DNA of 64,000 nucleotides from DAINRZ01 sp964634885 (GCA_964634885.1 CAZWLN010000022.1:1-64000); one strand, 5' to 3'; shown: positions 47,891 through 56,507, counted from the stretch's first letter. Numbers and translations are program-made. Notes: generated by a model not told the origin, from the letters alone.

Positions 47891-47932
47891 TCAAATTTTC
47901 AATTATTTCACAAAAAATCCATAAAAAACTTT

Positions 47933-47940
47933 CAAAACTA
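47933..47940 (-). promoter_or_regulatory. Candidate -7 box (TAGTTTTG) of lpxC-fabZ
   Basis: TAGTTTTG on the minus strand matches TAnnTTTG and lies about 43 bp before the start codon. No good TTTG is found at the usual upstream distance. Confidence 0.35.
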
Positions 47941-48214
47941 AGAAAATTTTCCAGAATTAATGTAAAAGAAATATAAAATAATCTCAGACAGTGAAAATAC
48001 TAATGTTTAAAATGTGCGTAAACCACTGCCGTATCTTTCTCCCATTCACTGTTTTTCTTTCTGTGAGACAGACCGACACCCTGTCGAAGCAGCCAGGCAA
48101 CCTGTAGTGTTGTTGTGCAGCCATACTAATCACTTTAACTACTACTTGATAATGCTGCCATTTTTCATTATATTAGAGTAACGTAAGTGTTTTCAAACAA
48201 AATTTGTTGCAGCT
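47941..48214. other. Interval left of the Rhs array
   Basis: About 270 bp with no recognised gene. It marks the left boundary of the Rhs array: Rhs homology begins only at about 48248, and no N-terminal Rhs sequence lies here. Confidence 0.5.
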
Positions 48215-48988
48215 ATGCCGGGTTACGAGAAGAGATATTACAAACAGGAGGGCCTCGCCGACCACGGCGTTCGCAAGTACGACTACAACCTCGGGCAGTT
48301 TACGAGCATCGACCCGCTGTGGGAGAAACAATATGGCTGGACGCCGTACCATTACTGTGGGAATAATCCGGTGATGGCGGTGGATCCGAGTGGGTTGGAA
48401 GATGGAACCGGTTTTGAAATTTTCTATCGTTCATTAGTTGAAGCAGGAATTGAAGATGAGTATAATGAAGCCGTGGCAAAATATGCTCCAGGAGCATTGA
48501 TGATTGGCGTTGGTCTTCTCGGTACAGCAACAGGCATCGGATCTACAATAGGGGCACCTCTTACTGCTTGGGGAGCGGCTATATTAGGATTTGATTTGAC
48601 TTGCAGTATTTATAGTATATCAGCTGGTACAGCAAAGACAGTTTCTACTATTGCAGGAGAAGAAGAAACTGCAAATAGTATTCCCGGCTCATATTTAGGT
48701 ATGATTGGGAAAGGCGTTGATGCTACTGCAGGTACTGGCAAAACATTTGAGACAATTTTTGATTTGACATCTTCTGGAGTTGATATTACAAGAAATATAA
48801 TAAATTGTTTCACAAATCCATTTGAATTTATTCCTTTAGCCTCAAATACCGGTGGTCTCCTTTTTCCATATGCTTCTTCATCAACACAAGCAAAAGTTCC
48901 ACATAAAAGAAAAACTGATAATCAGAATATTGTAAAAGATGGTTTTGACTTTTTAAAATATATTGACAGTTTCAGTAATGAGAATTGA
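48215..48988 (+). CDS. Orphan Rhs C-terminal toxin module A (hydrophobic CT)
   Basis: A 257-residue product. Residues about 12-60 are the end of the Rhs core (LADHGVRKYDYNLGQF, TSIDPLWEKQYGWTPYHYCG, NPVMAVDPSG). After that boundary 197 residues are unique to this module: long Gly/Ala/Ile-rich hydrophobic stretches (GALMIGVGLLGTATGIGS, LTAWGAAILGFDLTCSIYS) and a polar tail. The hydrophobic nature and the four-helix immunity candidate just downstream suggest a membrane-active, colicin-like toxin, which is inferred. The ATG at 48215 begins a non-Rhs leader (MPGYEKRYYKQEG). The core is GC-rich and the unique part AT-rich. Confidence 0.7.
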   Translation: MPGYEKRYYKQEGLADHGVRKYDYNLGQFTSIDPLWEKQYGWTPYHYCGNNPVMAVDPSGLEDGTGFEIFYRSLVEAGIEDEYNEAVAKYAPGALMIGVGLLGTATGIGSTIGAPLTAWGAAILGFDLTCSIYSISAGTAKTVSTIAGEEETANSIPGSYLGMIGKGVDATAGTGKTFETIFDLTSSGVDITRNIINCFTNPFEFIPLASNTGGLLFPYASSSTQAKVPHKRKTDNQNIVKDGFDFLKYIDSFSNEN

Positions 48989-49002
48989 AAGGATAACATT
49001 GT

Positions 49003-49563
49003 ATGTACAGTAAAGAAAATATGATCACAATAGTCAAAAGAATTAGAGAAGAAAGAGAATTAGAACTTTCAGATAATGAAATATATCAAAAATTAAAAGA
49101 AGAATATAAAAATAAGGAGATATTGGCGCATTTAATTGCCTCTGAAGCAAAACATAAGAATTTCGAAATTTGTAGTAAAAGGATATTATTACTCATAATT
49201 CTAATATGCATATTTTCCATAACGAGCATAATTAAATTCATTACTGATATTGATAATGGTGTTCAGTTTCAGTATTCAATCCCATGTATATTTTTTTCAA
49301 TGATAATTCTCATTAATATCACAATTATTTTAAAAAACAGAAGAAACTCATATAGAGGATTAATTTATTATTCGTTAATGTTTATTTTAGTAAGTGTTTT
49401 GTCTTTCAAGGATCCGGCAAGTATGCAGAATATCATACTATCACTTATTAATATGGCATTTTGCTTTATATTTATTACGTTTTCACTAAATATTACCCCG
49501 GTTTTGTTTCCAAATTTCCCACTAGAAAAAGATAAGAATGGAGACTATGTTTTTAAGGACTGA
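49003..49563 (+). CDS. Candidate membrane immunity protein A
   Basis: A 186-residue protein with a charged, helical cytosolic N-terminus (about 1-60) and four membrane segments: LLLIILICIFSITSIIKF, IPCIFFSMIILINITIIL, GLIYYSLMFILVSVLSF and IILSLINMAFCFIFITF. It lies 14 bp after toxin A and ends where a broken Rhs fragment begins. Immunity proteins to pore-forming colicins are also small 3-4 helix membrane proteins, which fits the hydrophobic toxin. Function inferred from position and topology. Confidence 0.6.
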   Translation: MYSKENMITIVKRIREERELELSDNEIYQKLKEEYKNKEILAHLIASEAKHKNFEICSKRILLLIILICIFSITSIIKFITDIDNGVQFQYSIPCIFFSMIILINITIILKNRRNSYRGLIYYSLMFILVSVLSFKDPASMQNIILSLINMAFCFIFITFSLNITPVLFPNFPLEKDKNGDYVFKD

Positions 49564-49566
49564 CAC

Positions 49567-49678
49567 CCCCGACGCCCGCCTGAAGTACATCGGCAAGTAG
49601 AAGGACGGCGAGAGCAGCCTCGCCGACCACGGCGTCCGTAAGTTCGACAGCGGCCTCGGGCAGTTCACCTCGCCCGAG
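49567..49678 (+). pseudogene. Broken Rhs core fragment
   Basis: Homologous to the PDARLKYIGKQKDGESSLADHG region of the other modules, but a TAG stop at 49598-49600 replaces the Gln codon after GK, and homology ends in the word for QFTSPE. It follows immunity gene A directly and probably marks a former module junction. It has no start of its own. Confidence 0.85.
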
Positions 49679-49896
49679 AGAAGAAGTCTGAACTGTGATT
49701 TGTGTGATTGATATGATAAGATGATTCTTCAAAAAAACGTTCTTTGCGGGCTTTGCGTGAGATATTTCTTCTTCTCTCGTACTTATAGTTACTATCATCT
49801 TTGCGAGAGATACTACTTCCCGTATCGGCGGTGTAAAATAATTGAGAAGCTGATTCGATTATTACGGAAAAAGTAATTACTGAAGGGAATATAACT
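49679..49896. other. Interval before the VapBC pair, with a dispersed repeat word
   Basis: No gene. It contains the words ttgcgggctttgcgtgagat and ctttgcgagagat, the reverse complement of the tctctcgcaaag repeats at 35323-35395. It replaces the Rhs sequence expected between the broken fragment and module B. Confidence 0.55.
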
Positions 49897-50121
49897 ATGA
49901 TGCAACAATCTTCAGATGAGGTAATCAACGGATGCCTGGAAAAACTAAGCGCCGTACAGAAATACAAGCTGATTGATTTCCTTAAAACGCTTACTGATAA
50001 TACTATTCCCGACGGCAGTAGCATTTCCCGGTTCGCCGGGGCAATCGAAGCCGAAGATTTGAAAAGGATGAAAGCCGCCATTTCGGAATCATGCGAAGGA
50101 ATTGACATTAATGAATGGTAA
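49897..50121 (+). CDS. VapB-like antitoxin
   Basis: A 74-residue protein directly upstream of a PIN-domain gene, the usual antitoxin position. It starts MMQQSSDEVINGCLEKLSAV and ends in an acidic C-terminus (GIDINEW); no DNA-binding fold is obvious in so short a protein. AAGGGA precedes the start. Its end overlaps the start of vapC by 11 bp, so translation is coupled. The family is inferred from size and partner. Confidence 0.65.
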   Translation: MMQQSSDEVINGCLEKLSAVQKYKLIDFLKTLTDNTIPDGSSISRFAGAIEAEDLKRMKAAISESCEGIDINEW

Positions 50122-50500
50122 TTATTTGCTCGACACCAATATAGTCATTGCTCTTTTTGAAGGAGACCAAAATGTAGCCGCCAAAATGGATGAAGCCGGC
50201 GGCCTGTATTTGTCCTCAGTTGTTGTGGGCAAGTTGTTGTACGGCGCGCTCAATTCGGGCAAAACAGAGAAGAACCTTCAGGTATTAGATAATTTCTTCA
50301 GCCATATCTCAATACTGCCAATCGACCAAGAAACAGCAAATTATTATGCCCGAATAAAAAAGCGTCTTAAAGACAAGGGCAAACCGATACCGGAGAATGA
50401 CATATGGATAGCTGCACAATCTTTCAGGTACTCGATGCCTTTGATTACGCGCGACAGTCATTTTGAACACATTGAAGAAATAGAAACCGGGAGATGGTGA
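50111..50500 (+). CDS. VapC-like PIN-domain toxin with altered active site
   Basis: A 129-residue PIN-domain protein. The first acidic residue is D8 in YLLDTNIVIALFEGD; the later ones are in IPENDIWIAAQS and ITRDSHFEHI. The second family acidic residue, the Glu of the (G)ELLYGA word, is here Lys41 (codon aag at 50231). VapC toxins cleave RNA with a metal ion held by these acids, so activity may be reduced or lost. ATG at 50111 lies in the antitoxin end; the last 7 bp overlap the start of Rhs module B. Confidence 0.8.
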   Translation: MNGNYLLDTNIVIALFEGDQNVAAKMDEAGGLYLSSVVVGKLLYGALNSGKTEKNLQVLDNFFSHISILPIDQETANYYARIKKRLKDKGKPIPENDIWIAAQSFRYSMPLITRDSHFEHIEEIETGRW

Positions 50501-51774
50501 AAGATTCGGTATATTGCGGCTCCGGCATTACCTGGAACTACTCTTACAATCCCTCCGGTGAGCGCGAGCAAAAGCGTTTGGTTTCTACACCCCTCAGGAA
50601 CTTCGGCGGCGGCGTCTTTGCCTGGGAATACTACCTGTTGGGCGGTAACAACGAACAACTTGCCGTTTACCAGGGCGTGGAACAAAGCGATGATGTAATC
50701 CCCGGCCTTGCTCCCGACGGTACTACTTGCTCCATCTCAAATCCCCCGTATGAAAATTCTCCTGCAAACCAGCCAAGTTACAGCCAGGTCTTCTTCTACC
50801 CTGCCGAGTTCAACACTTACGGACTTGGCGGCGCGCCTTTGACCTGGCGGGCAGACAGCGTAGGCCAGTGGCGCAAGGAGTACAAGCTGTTCGACCACCT
50901 CGGTTCTGTTCGCACCGTCCTGCGCAAGGGCCTTACCGGCAACAGTTACGAAGTACGCGAGCAGATCAGCTACGAGCCTTTCGGCGACGTGAAGAACCGC
51001 CTCTACTGCACCGGCCCCGACGCCAAACCCGACGCCCGCCTGAAGTACATCGGCAAGCAGAAGGACGGCGAGAGCACCCTCGCCGACCACGGCGTGCGGA
51101 AGTACGACAGCGACCTCGGCCAGTTCACTTCCCCCGACCCGCTCTGGGAGAAGTACATCGGCTGGACGCCGTACCACTACTGTGGAAATAATCCGGTGAT
51201 GTCGGTGGACCCGAGTGGGAAGTTTGGTTGGTTCTGGCACTTGAGGTTGGATCATCAATTAGGTTATGACCATTTGGTATCAAACGTTCAACTTATCTAT
51301 TGGGAAGGGATAAATGTACGTGACGATAAAACACACTTTGACAATTTTAATAGTTACTCAGAAATTGAATCTGTAATCGATGAAGCAGGAGGATGGAGTG
51401 GGTTGAATCGTCATCAAATGGCTGATTTTTATTGTCATACAAATTATGTAGAGATATGGAATAGTGTGAACACTGACCCCAACTCTATTATTCCTACGTA
51501 TGATGAAGTAGATTGGAATAGTGATTTTGGGAAAGCTCTTAAAAACAATTTACAATGTACAGTCTACCCAGATGATGGAACTTCGAAACGAGGGCATTTT
51601 CATGGAGCAGAACATGTAGGAGGTTACTCTGGTAAAGATATCGATATAGTACCAGATGATGATGGAAATTACACAGATGAACAATTACAACAATTAAAAC
51701 TCCAAAAACAGTCAGAGGAGGTAGCAACACGAAGTGTTAGCAAATATTATGATCAGAGAGAAGAGAAAAAATAA
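50494..51774 (+). CDS. Rhs C-terminal toxin module B (Het-C/zinc phospholipase C-like)
   Basis: A 426-residue product starting at ATG 50494 inside the end of vapC. Residues about 12-242 are Rhs core (YSYNPSGEREQKRLV, AWEYYLLGGNNEQLAVYQGV, LFDHLGSVRTVLRKG, ISYEPFGDVKNRLYC, NPVMSVDPSGK). The 184-residue CT carries HQMADFYCHTNYVEIW, much like the ADFYSHSNWVEL word of Het-C and related zinc-dependent phospholipase-C-like proteins, and further His/Asp residues (LRLDHQLGYDHLVSN; GHFHGAEHVGG). The likely action is a metal-dependent membrane or lipid attack; this is by analogy. The immunity gene follows. Confidence 0.75.
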   Translation: MVKDSVYCGSGITWNYSYNPSGEREQKRLVSTPLRNFGGGVFAWEYYLLGGNNEQLAVYQGVEQSDDVIPGLAPDGTTCSISNPPYENSPANQPSYSQVFFYPAEFNTYGLGGAPLTWRADSVGQWRKEYKLFDHLGSVRTVLRKGLTGNSYEVREQISYEPFGDVKNRLYCTGPDAKPDARLKYIGKQKDGESTLADHGVRKYDSDLGQFTSPDPLWEKYIGWTPYHYCGNNPVMSVDPSGKFGWFWHLRLDHQLGYDHLVSNVQLIYWEGINVRDDKTHFDNFNSYSEIESVIDEAGGWSGLNRHQMADFYCHTNYVEIWNSVNTDPNSIIPTYDEVDWNSDFGKALKNNLQCTVYPDDGTSKRGHFHGAEHVGGYSGKDIDIVPDDDGNYTDEQLQQLKLQKQSEEVATRSVSKYYDQREEKK

Positions 51775-51793
51775 AAAAAATAAGGAAATAATA

Positions 51794-52546
51794 ATGAGTA
51801 TTAGTAAATATTTATTTTGTATTATTTTATTTCCCTATTTATGTGCCGGTGAGTTACATGAATCTAATGAAAAAATTATAATATATCCTAAAACCGAGGA
51901 ATATAAAAGGAATATTGTAAAAAGAAATATTGATGAATTAAAGCAATACTATGTTGCAGAATGTCCGTATGATACTAATTATGAATTTCTAAAATATTAT
52001 TATAATCGTGATTGGGAAGGATTGTATTTTAAAGGGTATTTGTTTTTTAGTATTTTTTCAAGAGAAAATCCAAACTGTAAAGGTTGGAACTTATATGCCT
52101 TTGATACACTGAATAAACAAATGTATTTTGTTAAGAATTCTACTGTTCTATTTGAAAAACGTATACTTTGGTGGAATCTATTTATTTTTGGTGAGCATTT
52201 AATACTAAAAGAAAAAATGTACGAAAATCCTGAAGAACGATCGACACCACATTTTTTTGAAGTTGGAACTCCAATTCTTAGAAAAATTGATATTGAAACC
52301 CTGGAAATAACAGATAGTGTCATTTTATTAAAGGATGGTTGCATAGATAGTATGTATATACAAAATGGGCAAATACATATCATTACTGAAGAATTGAAAC
52401 CTGTAGTAAATTTCTGGTATTATATATTTTTCTTTATAAGGGAAAGACCTTATAAATTAAAAGAATATGAAAGGACAGGGTTAAAAGTTGAGTATATTTT
52501 TGATGAAGACTTTAAGCTATTAAATACTATTGAAACTAATGATTGA
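51794..52546 (+). CDS. Candidate exported immunity protein B
   Basis: A 250-residue protein with a signal peptide (MSISKYLFCIILFPYLCAG). An in-frame ATG at 51734 lies inside the toxin gene and would bury the signal, so 51794 is preferred; AAGGA lies upstream. The C-terminal part (GQIHIITEELKPVVNFW ... VEYIFDEDFKLLNTI) lines up with the end of immunity C (NLYLITSKVIPQFKPLK ... FEYIYDTNLNLV). The two immunity candidates may therefore be distant homologues, matching the related toxins. An export signal fits an envelope-acting toxin. Confidence 0.6.
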   Translation: MSISKYLFCIILFPYLCAGELHESNEKIIIYPKTEEYKRNIVKRNIDELKQYYVAECPYDTNYEFLKYYYNRDWEGLYFKGYLFFSIFSRENPNCKGWNLYAFDTLNKQMYFVKNSTVLFEKRILWWNLFIFGEHLILKEKMYENPEERSTPHFFEVGTPILRKIDIETLEITDSVILLKDGCIDSMYIQNGQIHIITEELKPVVNFWYYIFFFIRERPYKLKEYERTGLKVEYIFDEDFKLLNTIETND

Positions 52547-53336
52547 GAAATATTATTTACTCAGCTACGAGCCTTTCGGCGACGTGAAGAACCGCCTCTA
52601 CTGCACCGGCAGCGCCGCCCCCGACGCCCGCCTGAACTACATCGGCAGGCAGAAGGACGGCGAGAGCAGTCTCGCTGACCACGGAGTTCGCAAGTACGAC
52701 TACGAACTCGGCCGGTTTACCTCTCCCGACCCGCTGTGGGAGAAGTACTACGCCTGGACGCCGTACCACTACTGCGGGAATAATCCGATGATCTTGAAAG
52801 ATGATAATGGACTATGGACTGCTGGTACTCATGGTGACATGACACAAGATGCATTTCAGGGAAAGATCCCTCAAAATTTATTAGATCAGATAATAGAGGG
52901 TAATGAGTTTATTGATAAAGATCAAGTTAATTCGTACAAACATGGTATGGTAAGTGATAAAGATATTCAAGCTGCTGGAAGTTACGAATCAGCCGTTGAA
53001 ATCAATAAAGAAAAAGCAAATGAATTTATAAATGAAAATTTAAGGGATTTCTATCTAAATGGAAATTATAAGGCTCTTGGTGCTGCTCTACACACTTTTC
53101 AAGAGCAATTTGCACCTACTCATAAAAATTGGGCGATATGGGATACTAATTTTTTTATTGATTACCTAAGCCAACCGTTACATGTTTTTGGAGATATTCA
53201 ACTGGGTAACGAAACTGAGTATCAAAAAGCTGTTGATGCTTCAAAGGGTTTTGTAGAACAGGCTCTAAATAACTTGAATGACTATTCATTTGAATTTATT
53301 GAAGGTGGTTATTATGAAAATGTGGGAAATTATTAA
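52530..53336 (+). CDS. Rhs C-terminal toxin module C (zinc phospholipase C-like)
   Basis: A 268-residue product. Residues about 11-90 are Rhs core beginning at SYEPFGDVKNRLYC; the boundary is diverged (NPMILKDDNGLW instead of DPSG). The CT (~174 residues) has THGDMTQDAF, then GALGAALHTFQEQFAPTHKN-like sequence, matching the ALHxxQDxxxPxH pattern of bacterial zinc-dependent phospholipase C proteins. Catalysis would need several His/Asp ligands, only part of which can be assigned by eye. The ATG lies inside immunity B. The next gene starts 23 bp before its stop. Confidence 0.72.
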   Translation: MKLMIEKYYLLSYEPFGDVKNRLYCTGSAAPDARLNYIGRQKDGESSLADHGVRKYDYELGRFTSPDPLWEKYYAWTPYHYCGNNPMILKDDNGLWTAGTHGDMTQDAFQGKIPQNLLDQIIEGNEFIDKDQVNSYKHGMVSDKDIQAAGSYESAVEINKEKANEFINENLRDFYLNGNYKALGAALHTFQEQFAPTHKNWAIWDTNFFIDYLSQPLHVFGDIQLGNETEYQKAVDASKGFVEQALNNLNDYSFEFIEGGYYENVGNY

Positions 53337-54126
53337 AATATTAATATTAACTATACTATTATATTCTAATACAAGTGAGTACACAAAGGCAAAGGAAGGA
53401 TTTGGAAATACGCAACAAAAAAAGAATGAAAAATTTCATGAAATTAAAAATAAATATATAGGAAATTATATTTATGAAGTAAAAATGCCATTTGAAAAAA
53501 TAAATAAAATGAATAACAGTGAAAAAATAGTTAAAGTAAGGGATTCAATATATGTTTACAATTATAAGAATATATATATTCATTTTTCATTCGTTTTTAA
53601 TATTTTAAATGAAAAATTAAAAGAAAAATACACTAAAAGAGAATTAATTGATGAGTATAATTATTATTATATCATGACAATTACTGATACAATTAAAAAG
53701 ACGATGTTTATTACTGACAGAAATGTTATTCATTCATATTATCATGTTCTTATTGAAACAAATAATTATCTTTATTTTGTCATCGACAGACAAGGGTCAG
53801 AAACAATTTGGCAAGAACCTTTTCAGGATTACATTAGCGGCATAATTTTATTTAATAAAAATAATCTAACTATTCCTGTATCATTAGATTTTCCGTTAGA
53901 ATCGATTGTAAAAATAGAAGAAAAGAATGGGAACCTATATTTAATTACTTCAAAAGTTATACCCCAATTTAAACCGTTGAAAGAACTTCAAAAAATGATT
54001 GTTGTTCACTCAAGTGTCGGGAAATTTGTTAGTACCGGCCAATATTTTGAATACATTTATGACACTAACCTTAATTTAGTTGCGCGTAAAGAAGTTCCTA
54101 AACCTGCTGATGATGACGATGATTAA
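53314..54126 (+). CDS. Candidate exported immunity protein C
   Basis: A 270-residue protein with an N-terminal signal (MKMWEIIKILILTILLYSN). Start 53314 is chosen because GAAGGTGG is five bases ahead of it; it overlaps the toxin end by 23 bp. The C-terminus resembles immunity B and ends in a run of Asp residues. It is Lys/Ile/Asn rich and very AT-rich in DNA. Function is inferred from position and export. Confidence 0.58.
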   Translation: MKMWEIIKILILTILLYSNTSEYTKAKEGFGNTQQKKNEKFHEIKNKYIGNYIYEVKMPFEKINKMNNSEKIVKVRDSIYVYNYKNIYIHFSFVFNILNEKLKEKYTKRELIDEYNYYYIMTITDTIKKTMFITDRNVIHSYYHVLIETNNYLYFVIDRQGSETIWQEPFQDYISGIILFNKNNLTIPVSLDFPLESIVKIEEKNGNLYLITSKVIPQFKPLKELQKMIVVHSSVGKFVSTGQYFEYIYDTNLNLVARKEVPKPADDDDD

Positions 54127-54895
54127 AAATCATTACTTTTACTACACCGCCCCCGACGCCCGCCTGAACTACATCGGCAGGCAGAAGGACGGCGAGAGCA
54201 GCCTCGCCGACCACGGAGTGCGGGAGTACGACTACGACCTCGGCCAGTTTACTTCTCCCGACCCGCTCTGGGAGAATTACTACGCCTGGACGCCGTACCA
54301 CTACTGCAGGAATAATCCGGTGATGGCAGTGGATCCGAGTGGGTTGGATGAGAAGGAAAGAGCTGCCGCTATGAATAAAGCTATGGAATATGAAGCTAGT
54401 AATTCAACATTTGAATTAGGTGAAAAGGGTCAACCTGGTGAAAAAGTAGATTGTTCCGGGATGGCGTCAAGATGTATTAGATCTGCTGGGAGTAAATTTT
54501 TACCATTAGGTGTTACTGGTACATGTGCAGATCAATTATCGAAATCATACACTGAAGTTGGTTTGGATGAAGTTCAACCTGGTAACCTTGTTGTGAAAAA
54601 AAATAGCGTTGGTGAAGGTGCTCATTGTGCAATTGTGATTGCTCCTGCTGTCGATAAGGATGGGAATAGAGTTGGAGTTTATGTTATTGAATCATCAAGT
54701 TTTGTTTCACCGTATAATGGCAAAACCGGGCCTTGTGTAAGCTTATGGACAGATTCCGGCAATCATTATTATAAGTGGGATTCACCGGACAAAAAAGGAG
54801 AAAACAATCAAGATTACCAAAAAGCATGGCAGAACGCAAATGATTTGATACAATCTATAAACTATGACGGTACTTTACGCATGTTACATAAATAA
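54080..54895 (+). CDS. Rhs C-terminal toxin module D (NlpC/P60-like)
   Basis: A 271-residue product. Rhs core covers about 23-88 (PDARLNYIGRQKDGESSLAD ... YCRNNPVMAVDPSG). The CT (183 residues) has VDCSGMASRCIRSAG, the Cys nucleophile context of NlpC/P60 peptidases, and QPGNLVVKKN ... GAHCAIVIAPA with the His of the usual GD/HxAI strand. Such domains cut peptidoglycan peptides, so this is a likely cell-wall hydrolase. The exact start is unsure: several ATGs overlap the end of immunity C (from 54080 to about 54119). Confidence 0.75.
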   Translation: MRVKKFLNLLMMTMIKNHYFYYTAPDARLNYIGRQKDGESSLADHGVREYDYDLGQFTSPDPLWENYYAWTPYHYCRNNPVMAVDPSGLDEKERAAAMNKAMEYEASNSTFELGEKGQPGEKVDCSGMASRCIRSAGSKFLPLGVTGTCADQLSKSYTEVGLDEVQPGNLVVKKNSVGEGAHCAIVIAPAVDKDGNRVGVYVIESSSFVSPYNGKTGPCVSLWTDSGNHYYKWDSPDKKGENNQDYQKAWQNANDLIQSINYDGTLRMLHK

Positions 54896-54907
54896 GGATT
54901 TTGCGTT

Positions 54908-55720
54908 ATGAAAGCATTTCGAATATGTATAGTCATTATATGTTCTATACTACTTATTTTGACAATAATTAATGCGAAACAATATCATAATAAACTTGAT
55001 AATAAAGAGTTCTACGGAGTATTTATTGAAAAGAAATATATTGAAACTCTGAAGAGTACCAAATCACTTAGACAAGCACAATTATCAACTTTATCCAGTA
55101 AAGGTAAATCTCACTGGATTACTTATGAATTTCATAAAACAAAAAATAATAAAAACCTTTGTACGATTACAAATCTACATGAAGGATATTATAATCCTTA
55201 TATTTTAAGAAAACTGAATCAAGATAATGAATACATATTTTATTTTTATGTTTCTTCAAGTTCTTATGATTCGATTTATATTACAAAAAAGCCCGATTAT
55301 TATATTTTTCATAAGAAAAATGGAAGAGGTAGTTTTTACATTGATACAATGATAAAAGTTTTGAGTTATAATTCAAGAAATATGAAAGACGATGAATTAT
55401 TTAAAGAATATTTTTATAACTTCATCAATTCGATTGTAATTGAAGGGACATATTATGATTCAAAAAATAGGAAATTTGTATTTACTAAAGATAGAAAAGC
55501 CATATGGCCAGATAAAAGGTTTAGCTATACTTTAGGTATTGATTTCCTTGAAGGTAACACTGCAGAGTTTATTGTGATAAAAAACAACGATACGAAGGAG
55601 AAACGCTTTTATTACCAATGGTATAAGAACAAACTTTATATTTACTCAAAAGAACCTTTGATTAAAAATAATTTATTACATGTTCTTACTCCGGGAGTAA
55701 ATTGGTTTTGGTGGAAATGA
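54908..55720 (+). CDS. Candidate membrane-anchored/exported immunity protein D
   Basis: A 270-residue protein with a hydrophobic N-terminus (FRICIVIICSILLILTIIN) that is a signal peptide or anchor, then a beta-rich region ending LHVLTPGVNWFWWK. AAGGA stands before the ATG. It follows toxin D by 12 bp. Exported immunity fits a peptidoglycan-cutting toxin. No family recognised. Confidence 0.55.
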   Translation: MKAFRICIVIICSILLILTIINAKQYHNKLDNKEFYGVFIEKKYIETLKSTKSLRQAQLSTLSSKGKSHWITYEFHKTKNNKNLCTITNLHEGYYNPYILRKLNQDNEYIFYFYVSSSSYDSIYITKKPDYYIFHKKNGRGSFYIDTMIKVLSYNSRNMKDDELFKEYFYNFINSIVIEGTYYDSKNRKFVFTKDRKAIWPDKRFSYTLGIDFLEGNTAEFIVIKNNDTKEKRFYYQWYKNKLYIYSKEPLIKNNLLHVLTPGVNWFWWK

Positions 55721-55788
55721 AAGTAATAAGAAAGCTCGTTTGTGAATAGTAAATTTAATGTATAGAATTTAGCATATAGGAAACAAAA

Positions 55789-56502
55789 ATGAATATCACC
55801 CTCACCGACCACGGCGTGCGTAAGTACGACTACAACCTCGGGCAGTTCACGAGCATCGACCCGTTGTGGGAGAAGTACTACGGCTGGACGCCGTACCATT
55901 ACTGCGGGAATAATCCGGTGATGGCGGTGGATCCGAGTGGGTTTGATTGGCTTGAATATTCCGGACAGACTGTTACTTGGTATGGTGGAGATATGGGTAA
56001 TACTAATGAAATAAAGGGAGTATATAATGCTACTTCTGGATATGCAGATGAAGAGGGTAATTATCAATCATCTGAGTTTCAATGTGAAGAAGGTCTTGGG
56101 CCGATACCTGAGGGAGATTGGGAAATTGATTTTAGCCCCAATATTAAAGAAGCTAAAACCTCAAGAGGTTATTTAGTGCCTTCAACAACTGGTGGTATTG
56201 AAACTGTTCCTGTTGATGAAGATGGTTATACAAAAAATCCGGAATGGGGTTATTATAGAATAAAAATTCTTCCATCAGAAGGTACAAATACATGTGGAAG
56301 AAATAATTTGTACTTTCATGATTCACAAAAAGGCAGTACACATGGTTGTATTGAAATAAGTCCCAATTTCTTTATTGATTTATTAAACTATAAAGCTGCA
56401 GGTAATAATCAATTGGATGTAAGAGTTAATTATACAGAACCTACAACAAATGGTGGAACATATAATCAGCAATATATCGAAGAAAATTTTGAAGAGGAGT
56501 AA
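55789..56502 (+). CDS. Rhs C-terminal toxin module E (L,D-transpeptidase/Tlde1-like)
   Basis: A 237-residue product. Only a short Rhs tail (about 5-50; TDHGVRKYDYNLGQFTSIDP ... NPVMAVDPSG) remains. The 186-residue CT has GPIPEGDWEIDF and YFHDSQKGSTHGCIEIS, the pattern of YkuD/Tlde1-type L,D-transpeptidases, with the (S/T)HGC catalytic motif and a His upstream. Known Tlde1 toxins act on the peptide stems of peptidoglycan in the periplasm. The start codon at 55789 is in a non-Rhs leader. GAGGAG near its end serves the next gene. Confidence 0.8.
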   Translation: MNITLTDHGVRKYDYNLGQFTSIDPLWEKYYGWTPYHYCGNNPVMAVDPSGFDWLEYSGQTVTWYGGDMGNTNEIKGVYNATSGYADEEGNYQSSEFQCEEGLGPIPEGDWEIDFSPNIKEAKTSRGYLVPSTTGGIETVPVDEDGYTKNPEWGYYRIKILPSEGTNTCGRNNLYFHDSQKGSTHGCIEISPNFFIDLLNYKAAGNNQLDVRVNYTEPTTNGGTYNQQYIEENFEEE

Positions 56503-56507
56503 GACGA

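Noticed and set aside
50737..51258. Long minus-strand open frames opposite the Rhs cores (also 52557-52769, 57834-58103, 60324-60578, 61855-62673)
   Set aside because: They mirror the GC-rich Rhs core on the plus strand, recur wherever the core recurs, and have no independent support; they are antisense shadows.
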